From contig CP099849.1 in NCBI GenBank assembly GCA_030062745.1, positions 4,448,586 through 4,512,585 on the forward strand: a stretch of DNA of 64,000 nucleotides. Reading direction: 5' to 3'. Below, piece by piece: positions 46,330 to 57,085 of the stretch (positions within the stretch are counted from its first letter, which is position 1; each line of letters starts with the position of its first letter). The translations under genes and the position numbers were made by a program. This DNA is from Capitulum mitella (Eukaryota; Arthropoda; Thecostraca; Pollicipedomorpha; Pollicipedidae). Below the pieces are notes generated by a model. The model did not search any database and was not told the origin of the DNA. It saw only the letters and a list, made by a program, of their open reading frames with translations.

Positions 46330-47300
46330 AGAGTCGTAAACTTAACCGAAAACTTCGTTTAAACAGAGAGCCATTTACCCTCACAAATTTACGTGCATGC
46401 AGTTGATTTATGATAATAGTAGATTTGTCGTCCAGTTAAGCAATACCCCAACAACATTTACTAAGTCCGTTTTATCCACTGCTGCCAGCTTGTAATTCGC
46501 AGACCTGCAGATTCCAACCTTTGTCAGCTGGCCTTGTGGGCTTGACAGTCATATATGCTGGAGGAGTTTATAATTTCTTTCAAGTATGCAGAGAATAATT
46601 ATGGCAACACCTGTAGGAGTCCGCCAAAAGCCCAGCCAAAATGAATGCACCAGTGAAGTTTTCGTGCTGCACAATGTGTCAAGTAATACTGCTTTATACC
46701 TTTTCAGACAAAGTTTTATGAACTGAAGCACAACTGTTGCACTGATAATTTCGCTTGTACAGTATATATATCATTTTAAATAGTATTTATCACAAGGCTA
46801 CAATATATGATAATTCACCTACATTGCTTTCAAGAGAAAGAGCATCGTGAGCGTTTCGAGGGATGGCCTGAGAGTGTTCAGCGAGAGAGCCCCAACTGAC
46901 GGTCACGCTAAGGCCCAAAGCCGTTCCCCGTGCCACAACGCAGTGCTGCCCAAGCTACGACCCGAAGAATTCGATGGCTCCCCAAGTGGACCGGGAGTCG
47001 ACAGCGGCTCTCCTAGTGAACCGGGAGTTGGGAGCAGCTCATGAGGCGGACCGGGAGTCAGCAACGAGTCCGCAATGGACAGGGAGTCTGCAACGGTTCC
47101 CCTAGTTCCCCTAGTTTCGCACACATGCCGAGCGCACGCGCCCATCTGCACCTGGTAGGATCACCATTGCCGGGACCAAGGGCCAATATGCCTGCGGCAC
47201 GCGGTCATCAACAGTTAGTAGCAAGTCGCCGGTTTGCAGTACTCGATAGCGGTCAGCGTAGGCAACTACTTCAGCCGCCTTCTTCCAAACTGGTACATAT
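46330..47300. other. No gene recognised
   Basis: 46,960-47,100 holds degenerate repeats of GGACCGGGAGTC. The open frames there are short and repeat-derived. Confidence 0.45.
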
Positions 47301-47302
47301 GG

Positions 47303-47307
<5 letters not shown>

Positions 47308-47351
<44 letters not shown>

Positions 47352-47374
47352 TATATATGTATATGTACACATAT
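47308..47374. repeat. (TA)n microsatellite with ACAC/GT interruptions
   Basis: Alternating T-A over most of the interval, interrupted by TATGTA and ACACATA words on the right. Confidence 0.93.
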
Positions 47375-47669
47375 GTATTACCACGGATGGTCACTGAATA
47401 AATAGACAAAAAAAAAAATTACTGAGGCCAGTGGTAAAAACACACGATAAGCTGTCAGGCCGTGCGAGCTGCCCTTCACATTAACAAGCACATTATGGTG
47501 CATACGATTCAGTGCGCAATCATTTGTTCGTGAGTTTGAAAGTAGATGTTTGCATGAGATGGAAGCAGATGACATGGCGTGGTGCATTTTTTAGAACTCA
47601 GTTTGTGAATTTGCAATGATGGTGCGTACTGACGCCTAAGGCCTGTCTGACGCCTGCCTGAAGGTTCAA

Positions 47670-48847
47670 CCCTATTCCCGGCAAGGAGGACTGAATCCGC
47701 CCCCCTCGGGTTTTTTGCATGTCAATTCCAGGATTTTTGAGGCAGCTTCAAGAAACTTGGTGGCCTGTTCTAATTATTTTGCCTACGTACTGTGACAAAA
47801 TTTCGAAATTCTGTTATGTTTGGGGGCGGAGTCAGGCAACGTTTTGGGAGGTACCTCACACCATTTCCGACCCTGTTGAGGGTAAAAAGAAAACGACCGC
47901 CAAAACTAGTGTTTTTAAGACATAACTTAAAATTTTAAATTGATGTATAGCTTAATGGTTGCGCAACGTACAAATACAATTCTGTTCATCTGAGGTCACT
48001 TGACAAGGTCAGGTGAAGGCCAAAAGTCAAAATTTGTTTCTATAGTAATAATTTCGGCGCTATTTTTTGAACTGCCAAACCCAGAATCTTATGACGTAGA
48101 AGAGTGCCCCCTACTTGTGTATCAAGTTTCAGCTTGATATCAGGTCGGGCCACGGAGCTATGATCTAAAATGTCAGTGCGCGTACCTTATATCACAATAG
48201 CTGTAAAATGGAATTCTTGAATCAGAGTGAATTTAAATGGTTGAAAACATTTTCAGACAATATTAAATGCACACGAGACCATCGCAAGTGACTCCAAGGC
48301 CACTGGAGGTCAAAGGTTTTTTATTTAAGATCAAAGGTCACAAGTTGATCCAAAGAACATGTGACTACTTTTAAGAACAAGTGACAGCTTCTCCTTTTTC
48401 ATGTCCCTGGCACAGCCTCTGCTAACATTATACAAACATTGTAATACGATTTGTACTTCTTTAATATAATACCATTAGCAGAAGCTAAAAAAAGCGTTTT
48501 TGCTTTTTTTGTTCATTCCGTAGTTGAAAAACTAATCCCACTATTTTTGAATTCCCTTGAACGCCTATGAACTTTGTCAAAATTTCGAATGTGTGTACCA
48601 GTGGTAAAAGCCCCATCCACAATCTCTCGATTCACGCTAATTTCATCGAAATCTGCCGATAAACAAGGGACTTATAAGTAGTCCAAAAATGCCCCCATTT
48701 TGATATTTTTACCCACCCCTTGCAAAACTTCGAAAACTTTTTTCTTTTTTAAGGGTTATTTATGCTATGGCAAATCGATTGCCGTTTGTTGCGATGAAAT
48801 CGGATTGCCGGGAATCGGCCATACCGTCTAGCCCTCCGGGAACAGGG
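47670..48847 (-). mobile_element. Family A TTAA element, copy 3 (1,178 bp)
   Basis: Inverted relative to copies 1 and 2. The left end is CCCTATTCCCGG preceded by TCAA (a mutated TTAA, 47,666-47,669); the right end is CCGGGAACAGGG followed by TTAA (48,848-48,851). It is more diverged than copies 1 and 2, with a shortened left hairpin, so it is probably an older insertion. Confidence 0.9.
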
Positions 48848-48851
48848 TTAA

Positions 48852-49600
48852 TCTGGCGACTGATACGTTTCCAGATGACTTTACTGTGAATGATGTCGGT
48901 TCCCTGAATTTTTGTTTGCATTTTCACTGGATTGCCAGAGAATATTGAACTAAGATGAGCATGTTACTCATGGCAGTTGCAGTGCGAACGTTCCAAGGCT
49001 AGTGAAGTGATGGGAAGCTGACAGTTTCCGAAAATTACTGCTGCAGTTTTACTCATGTATGATTACACACATGATGTCCGAGTAGTGCACAATCTGCTGT
49101 TAAGTATTCACAGTGCATGGTATGAATGGTGTGCGTATGGTATGGTATATTCATATATTTGGCAAAAACAGTCGTATTACCAAATACATTGTGCACATCC
49201 TTTTAGAAATTAATAAGCAGTCCAACTACAAAGAATGCAGGATGTTTATGTTCTGCGTTTGGTTCTGAGTAAATCCGGGCTCCAGACTTAAGCACGCTCT
49301 CCAGATGGGAAATTCATGTCACGCCTGGCTTTCAGAGCAGGTTAGGCTTTCAGATTTCCGAAAAGACAGCTGTAAAAAGGAAATGAGTAGTGATTCTAAG
49401 AGTTAAGTGATTGGCTGACTGGCCCACTTTGCATTCTGAGTCACGTCCCGCAGCTGTGCGGGCTTGACTACGAGGTGACATCTAGTTTTTCCTAACAGCG
49501 GATAAGATAAGGGTGAATTTTTTTGCAGTTTTGAGCATTGACGGGTACGAGTAAGGACGGGTAGAAAATTTGTAAGCCACGAGTAATGGGTGATAAAATT
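48852..49600. other. No gene recognised
   Basis: Ordinary AT-leaning sequence; a GGGTA-rich cluster starts near 49,540. Confidence 0.45.
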
Positions 49601-49619
49601 TTTATGGTGGGTAGCGAGT

Positions 49620-50729
49620 GGGTACGGGTTCCATTCCGTACGACTTTTCAAACGAAACAGAAAAAGGGTGTTCGTTTGAGCATTAAAACGTGTAAAAGGA
49701 CAGTTTCCATTCATTTGGCTTCTTGACTGAGGATTTCCGGTCGAGGTCATGTCAGGTCATTGACCTATGGCGCCATTTTTTATCGGTTAAAGATCAGATT
49801 TCGACCAAAACGGAATAGCTTAAGTGCAAATAAAGGCGCTACACGCATCTTTTGGCAAATTTTTGGTGAAGGTAGCCAAAATCGGTACATTTGATCACTT
49901 CCAGCGTTTACTAACCTTCGCAAGTTCAAAAGAAGAGAAGCGAGATCATTGATCTTGGATGACGTTTTTATCCAAAGTAAGTTTCACGTCAACTGTCTGT
50001 GCTACAGTTGTTTCGTTGTAATGAACCCAGTTGCGCGGTTTGAGCGGTGTAAAATGTAAAAATTATATATGTACACATTTATATGTGTATGTATATGTGT
50101 ATATGTATATAAACGTCAGTATCAATGTGCCAATCGCGTTTTTTTGTACGGTCTTTGATTGCACATTTCATACAAACTGACATATTGCAAGGCAAATCTG
50201 GATCAGGTCGCAAAATAGTTACCCTTGACCTTTGATGACCTTAACCTTTATTGACCATTGTATATGTAAGCGTATCAGTGCGCGCAAACGTGTTTTTTAT
50301 TAGGGTTTTTGAACGCATATTTCATACAAACCGACATGTTGCAAAGCAAATCTGCATCAGGTTAGAAGCAGGTTGACCTCGACCTTTGATGACCTTGTCC
50401 ATTATTGACCCTGGCTTTGTTCTTGGTACAGGCATCACTTATGCCCGAATGGCGTCGCCTTGTTGTGTTCAAACGGAAATCTTAGTTAGAACGCTCGTCC
50501 TTTCACAAAGTTCCCATTAGTCAAGGTCAACCATTATTTTCGTTGTGCCTGCTTGACTTTAAATGCTTAAAACTTCAAACATTTCCGGTCGATTTTTTTA
50601 TTTTTGCGTCGATGGTCGAGTAATTTAATTTTCATAAATGTCGCACAGTAGCAAGAGCCAGCTCCGATCCGTTCTTGAGATTTTCAAGAAAAGCAGGTGG
50701 GGCACAAAAAGACCCTTTTTGTGCGCATG
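49620..50729 (+). mobile_element. Family C element, copy 2
   Basis: Matches family C copy 1 from about 49,620 to the right end, which reads GTGCGCATG before TTAA (50,730-50,733). The left terminus was not found, so this copy may be truncated. A segment of ~180 bp (tract after the TATA-rich stretch through the GACCTTTGATGACCTT cluster) is present twice, at about 50,100-50,265 and 50,270-50,430, where copy 1 has it once. Confidence 0.75.
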
Positions 50730-50739
50730 TTAAAAATGC

Positions 50740-51880
50740 GTTCGGCCTTCGCCCCCAAAATGTCAGTGATCACATTTCTAGCATTTATTTTCGCAAGAAA
50801 TATTTAAGTACAGAAAGTTTGGCGTTATCGTCCGACATCAAGCACAATGAGTGCTCTGCTAGCGCTAGTTAGTTTGCGCCCGCTCGTGGTGCCACGCAAT
50901 AGATGGTAATAGGAAACGTATGGATAGGGCGCAAGTGTGATTCACGGTGAATCATCTTGAAGCTCCTAAAATTTTCAAAAAAGCGTAAGGTATATTGGAA
51001 ATCGGTTAAAAGTTGCACCATAACCATCTCGGTTCCATCTACGTGTTACGGACGGAAAATTTCCTTTAAGTCATCTCGGAATTCTAGGACATGGAATCCA
51101 TCACCCAAACAGTCCATTGTCATTGTGGCCATTCCAGACCCTTGTTCAAGAGGTTTTTTGTACTGGCGCAGTCAGGTATATTTGCCGCAAAAAAAATGAT
51201 GGGAAGTAAAATAGTACAAGATGTGAGTGCGTGAATGTATTACTGAAATGTACTCAAACAGTTAACATGACAGCAAAAATGCATGACGATCATAATCATT
51301 GCAAGCGGGTTAGGAGCTACGTGAAGGTATGTACGTGAATAGAAGAGATACGTGATATGGTTTTCTCCTCCATCTAAATATTCACACTACTACTTGTGTA
51401 TTCTGTTGCAGTAGAAGAATGATATGACCGGCTTTAAGCATGCATCTGAATTTCTGCACGGGCTTGCCCTTTGAAGTATACTGATTACCTATTTAAGTTG
51501 CGAAAATGATACATTGCGAGCCGTATATGGTCTATTCCGAGATTTTCTCGGGGTTTCCTGAGGTTCTTGAGGTTTTTGGGATTCTGAGATTATAATGAAA
51601 TGTGATGAGACTGAGGCTGAGATGAGAGATGAGACTGAGATTTTCACGGAAACCTAATGTCCGAATTGCCCTGCCCACTAATTCCATCGTTTTCTTTCCG
51701 TGTACGTTCCAGTAAGAAAACAATATCCAACGCGTATTAGTACCCGGGTTGTTCAAAAACAACCGAAACCTCAAGCCACGGCAAAGTGGTATAACTGTGC
51801 GCACCTTTTGTGGCGCCGCCCGTCGATCTCAGGGAAGGTCCAACCCAGTTTTCCATTACATTTCGTTTTTTTTTTGTGGA
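50740..51880. other. No gene recognised
   Basis: AT-leaning; a degenerate TGAGAT/TGAGACT-rich patch lies at 51,590-51,640. Confidence 0.45.
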
Positions 51881-51889
51881 CCGCAGCAC

Positions 51890-52260
51890 CGCTGGCGATA
51901 CTGTCGCACATCCGAGGCCGTCCAGTGACTGCGCCGCCGCCGCCGCCGCCGCCTGGCATGTGGCCCGCAGTCGTTGGCCCATTTACCACTGGGAATGCTG
52001 CTGGCCGGCTTGGTCGTGCTGTTGCATCACGCGGGCTCGGTGCCAAGGCTCGGGCGCCGCCGGCCAGTCGGGCCTGTCGCATCCTCAGCCGGACGGCGGT
52101 GGCGGGGCGGGCGCGCCGACGGACGGACGGACCGCCGCACAGAGGGCCGGGAAACGCCGAACGGACGAACGTGGCGGTGGACCGACACATGGACGGAGCG
52201 ACGGGCGAAACGGCGCTGGGAGTCGGGCAGGAATGCCGTTTGAGGGCGGCTCGTGGACGC
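51890..52260. other. GC-rich island with GACGGACG-type short repeats
   Basis: CpG-rich, with a CGCCGC trinucleotide run at 51,930-51,952 and reiterated GGACGGAC words at 52,118-52,205. Arg/Ser/Pro-rich frames on both strands come from these repeats. Confidence 0.5.
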
Positions 52261-52269
52261 CATGGACAA

Positions 52270-53860
52270 CGGGGATATAAATGAGACGAATCTGAAGAAG
52301 GCAGAGCGACAAGAAATAAAGTATCGAGTGAATAAGCAGCCGCGTGCAAGGATGAACGCAATGCTGGGCGGACAAGTAGCAAAATGGTCATTTGACTGGT
52401 GTTGGGATCGCTGATGAGACTTACGGGCGGTGCGGTGAATTAATGTGTAATGCAATTTATGCCTGATATATGCATTTAATATAATGGAATACGCATATGA
52501 ATTATGTATTGATTCAAATGAATGGATGCTATCAAGCAGTTGGAAAAAGGCGCGCCACGGATTCTTTATCGCTCCAGATCACTTCGACGAAGTGGCGCCG
52601 TCGTGTACGTGCCAGGCACCAGTACGGGAACTGAGGTCGCCTTCACCTCCGAAAACCGCACCGCTAGCACGAAATGGCGTACGGTGCGGCGGGATTCTCG
52701 GCAGGGAAATTTGTGTAGCACGGGAAAATGTGCCACTCTGACGTGACTGATCGATGACCGAGGTCACCCGCAGAGCTCGCGAATGCGTGTTCTTCGTATT
52801 TGACATCCCTGCAAGACCAAAACTTAACGGCGGCAAACTGGAAAGAATGCACTGGTATAGACACTGTACTGGTAGCCGTATATTAAAAGAACATAAGAGG
52901 TGTTACGCTGTTGAAATGTGACGACCCCACTCATTAAAGACGGGAGCTACTCACGAAGTGCACCTAACTGTGTCAACATGCTTGTGGCTGGAGCCAGAAA
53001 CCACTGCTCATCTATCTCTATCCATCCATTTGCTGTGTATGTTTGCGGGGCATCACTGGGCTTTACGGTTGTGCTATGTTTTCCATGTTTTGATACCAGA
53101 TTGGTTGATTTGTTTGTGCAATGTCAACAACTTATGTTGTGCGTGCACAATGGCTTAAACGTTAAGGGAATGTAAAAACCCCAATGCGATTGTTTTTAAC
53201 TGATGCTCATAGACGCAACGTAACCTTCATTTAGGGGATTCCTCCTGCTTCCTTGCTTGACGAAGTGCATGTATTATGCAGACTTTTGGTCGACGAAATA
53301 TGAAGTTATTGCTGCAGTCATAATTAAAAACGGTTGGGTTTAGTTCAGAAAATTCAACCATTTCAGGACGCTTTATTGCTTTGTGTTGCTGTTTATTTTA
53401 TTCAGCGACTTACAGTGCACAGTACAAATGAAAAACAGATTACGTCTCACGTAAAATTGATCGAACCAATGTGGACTAAAAAGCAGTTTACTTCACTGCA
53501 TATTCAAGAGAGCTGACGATTGTTGTCATGACAAGTTCTTCGAGATAATCATTACGCATAAATATAATAAGATTACAAATTACCAACAGTTTAGAAGGAC
53601 ATGAAAAGTTGGCTCATTATGCGTACTGTTTGCTCAGAGGACTTGGTCTTCCCACATCGTTACCAAGAAGAGATTTCCCAACCGGACAACGTTGACACGA
53701 ACTGAATACAAAGACTAGCGACGACATGCTGAAGGGTTAGCACACTGACAGATGCTTCTCGCTGGCGTATCGCAGATCTCGTTCCAACAAACAACGGGAC
53801 GCCCGTCTGGGACTTCTCGACTCTTTTCGGACTTCCGTGAGCTCATCAGTGATGTCAGGC
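52270..53860. other. No gene recognised
   Basis: AT-leaning sequence without supported frames. Confidence 0.45.
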
Positions 53861-53869
53861 CAGGCAGCG

Positions 53870-54480
53870 GGTATCTCATGCGCCCGTGGCTTTTGCAGCC
53901 CCCGCTGGTCACCGCCGCTGCAGCCACAGCGAACAGAGTCGAATAAGCGCCATCGAAAGCGAAATCGCGGCGATAGAACCGGACCGGCCAGCAGTGGTGA
54001 AGCCGACCAGCGGCTCTCATTCTCAGCCCGCCGTCCGGCCGGCGCGCGCCTGAGACGCGCAGGGCCGGCCGGCCGACCGGCTCCGCCGGCGTCAGGTCAG
54101 CCGGCCCCGGGCCGAGCGCCGCGGATCGCGTGGCCGCCGGCGGACATCCGCCGACAGGCCGCTCGGAGCCTCGCGAGCGGCGCCGGCGCCGCGCCGTGCT
54201 CAGCCGGAAAATCGGCCGGCTTCCGCGGTGGCGCAACTGCACGGCACGGGCGCCGGCCGTTGGCGCCACGCCGCGGCGACTCCGCCGAGCGCTCCAGACG
54301 TGCCGACGCTGCCACGCTCCGCCGTCGCCGGCGGCGGCGGCGGCAGCCGATAGAATGGCCTGCGGCGGGACTGCCGGCGACCTCCCGACGGCCGAGCGTC
54401 GGTAGGGGCGGTTCTGGCGGGCTTCGCGCCGCCAGAGTGGCCCTTACGGAGGGCGCAGCACTTTCACGGCAGCGAACGAT
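53870..54480. other. GC-rich (CpG) island
   Basis: Long CpG-rich block (GGCCGGCCGGCC near 54,063; CGGCGGCGG near 54,330). Open frames exceed 150 residues on both strands but lack domains. Confidence 0.5.
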
Positions 54481-55069
54481 GGGTCACGGGACGGGCAATG
54501 CCCCACCTGGAATATTAACTGAAAACGGCGACGCATGACTGATTCATGAGCGGGCACGACCAGTTCCGTTGGGACAGTCCATCGTCGCCCGGGACGAGTT
54601 TTTCGCAGTGTGCACGAGGCGGCTGAAGCGAACGCCGGGATTCGCATCGCTTCTCGACGGGAAGAGCTTGCCAGGCGGCCGCGCAGTAGCATTTGACCAC
54701 CATCTCTCGGGCGCTCCATTTTTGACCGCACACAACAGGCAGGAACGCAGCCAGGATTTTCCTCAGGGTGGGGAGAGGGGGGGCGGGCAGATGTCAGGTT
54801 TGTCGTATGCCACTGGCAGAACACGAAATTTAGATGAAAAGGCAATAATTGTACGCAACCGACATCATATTTAACGCACAGGAAAAACATATTATGTTTG
54901 CTTTTGAAGTACGGGTATGATCACTATTCCGTATTCCTGCGAACTCGCCAAATATCCAGCGCAGACCGTTTGGCTCGGGGGTTTTGGCCTCATGCCCCCC
55001 GCGGCTACGTCCCTGCATATCCGTGGCGCACGGGAGATTTTGCAGCATAAGCGCGTTACGAGTGCGTGG

Positions 55070-55620
55070 GGCTCTGAGCACGGCGTCGATCGGAGCCGAG
55101 GGACCAGCGGCGCGGTGCTCCGGTCGGCGTCTCGCGCCCTGTCGACTCCCTCCCACGGCCGCGCCGGGTCCGGAAAATCCGGCGGTGGGCCGCGCCGGGT
55201 CCGGAGAATCCGACGGTGGGCGCTGCTCCGAACACGACCGGAGCGGGTCCGGGAGAGCAAGGACCAACGACCCGGACACCGCCCCCCGGCGGCGCCGCCC
55301 CCGCCGACCGCCGCGCCGGCGGGCCACCTGGCGGGGCGGGGTCCGGAGCTCTCCGCCCGCCGCCCCGCCGGCAAATCCCGGAACGGGATGCCGTGCGCAT
55401 GACGTCACGCAGCGCGGCCAGCCGGATGTCCGGACGGCGGGGTGGGGCCCAGCTGGCGGTCGAGTGTCGGCTCCGAGCACTGCGGGCCGGGTCACGTCCG
55501 GCCCGGACCGTCCCAGGCCCGCGGCGCGGCCGAACCTGGCCGGCCGGGCAGCGATGGCCCCGTTCCGAGCCGCCCGCAGCGTCGCGCCCCGAGGTATACA
55601 CTCAGAAACGGTCTGCTGGG
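55070..55620. promoter_or_regulatory. CpG island with CRE palindrome and ~31-bp tandem pair
   Basis: Contains TGACGTCA at 55,400-55,407. A near-exact pair of units (CGCGCCGGGTCCGGA-AATCC...GGTGGG) lies at about 55,160-55,222. With the islands at 51.9 and 53.9 kb it forms a run of three islands in 4 kb. Open frames on both strands are compositional. Confidence 0.45.
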
Positions 55621-55629
55621 CGGACACCG

Positions 55630-56500
55630 GGCGCAGTCACCGGCCATGAACGTCACGGCTGGAAATGCGGGGAGCTTCGCAATGTCCTGTCCATCTTTTC
55701 GAGCGTCACCACGCACGAAGTTACTTAACTTGGATGACATCAGCGATTCGCACATTTGCAGTGGCAATTTATGTTGCAAGCAGATGGCGCTGTGATGAGC
55801 TGCCTCTTCAAAACAGTTGCACATGAATGTGGATGCATACAGTTGAGATTATTGCTATCGATCATTATGCCAGGAATTCCATTTCAGTGACGTTCATTAG
55901 TGCAATCCTCATTTTTTACGTTTGAAATAACCTTTTACAATGTTTTTCATGTCTCTTTGACTTAACTTCGATCTCAGGAATGTTTTCTTCGGTGTTCAAT
56001 AAATCGATTGCCATCATTTGCGAAACAGAAACAACAAGGCTCGATACAATGACATGCAATAGGAAGCTTACTGACGTTCACAAAAGATGACTTAAAAAAC
56101 ATCATTGTTTTTCTGTTTCCATCTTCGCATTGTTGATCAGTGGTCATTCCACATACCGCTTCGAAAGCTCCGACTATAGTTGAACCCCTTAGACTTATTC
56201 CCGGGTTTATTTCCGTTAACATTTGATGTTAATGTTTATGTCATATGCTTAATGTTAATATCGCTTGATGGGTTCTTCCGTTCCCAACTTCGGACTTAAG
56301 AGATTAACCACCCGATTTACGCGCAAAATAGTTTCAACAAAATCGCCCAGTCCACAGCTATAAACGTTGACACATGCAAAACGTTTCAATTGCAATGTCA
56401 GGAACCACGAAAGGAGCATTTCAAAACAGTTATTGGTCTTGCTTTAATCGCGTATTACTGGTCCACGAGCGTGACGAGTGAATCGTATGATACCGAATGG
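55630..56500. other. No gene recognised
   Basis: AT-leaning; nothing supported. Confidence 0.45.
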
Positions 56501-56501
56501 T

Positions 56502-56503
<2 letters not shown>

Positions 56504-56552
<49 letters not shown>
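56504..56552. repeat. (TA)n microsatellite
   Basis: About 49 bases of alternating T-A, ~120 bp outside the Penelope-like element. Confidence 0.97.
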
Positions 56553-56556
<4 letters not shown>

Positions 56557-56669
56557 GTGTGCGTTTCTGCGCTTGCGTGTGTGAGTGTGTTTAGTATGCA
56601 TTCAGGCCAAATATTTGTTCTAATACATACTTCATTAAAGACCAATGCACATTCAGCTTTCACAGGTTT

Positions 56670-57085
56670 CTTGTTCGCTTTTTAATAGTTCTGATTTTCC
56701 TTTCGTGATGTATTGGTAAATTCACTCTAAAATTACCAAGCGAGCTCATATATTTTGTATCTGGCATTTCAGACATGCATTCCCATCCTCAGAAATGCAT
56801 AGATAATTGGTTCCTGTAAAGAACAGGAAGAAGATTTCTTTTTACCTAAGATGTTGACCTACTGTCATCCAATTACACGACGAAAAATAGAGGCATTTCT
56901 GTGGCTCAACTTGCTAATCAACCCCCATTCAGGCGAGCGATGAAACAACCAACATACAAATAACAGACGGAATAAGGCGCGTACAAATAGCAGAACAACA
57001 GGCAACAATTCGCGTATCAGACACTTACTGACATTTTATCTCCATCTCCCCACAACCATAGCGTAATATCTGACTTCCGATGTTT
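56670..57085 (-). repeat. 3' pseudo-LTR of the Penelope-like element
   Basis: Aligns in the same orientation with 60,450-60,878. Shared blocks include TATTGGTAAATTCAC, AGATGTTGACCT, CTTGCTAATC and TATCAGACA/TGTCAGACA. Substitutions and small indels are frequent, so the element is old. Confidence 0.85.

Noticed and set aside
46847..47151. Small frames with repeated PGV/PGP motifs, possible gag-like fragment
   Set aside because: Short, repeat-derived and without zinc knuckle or protease motifs.
51771..52455. Arg/Ser/Pro-rich frames near 52 kb, resembling an SR-type protein
   Set aside because: The pattern comes from GGACGGAC and CGC repeats and appears in more than one frame.
54830..55728. 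Frames of 160-265 residues in the 55 kb island
   Set aside because: Open in several phases on both strands within a CpG island and lacking domains.
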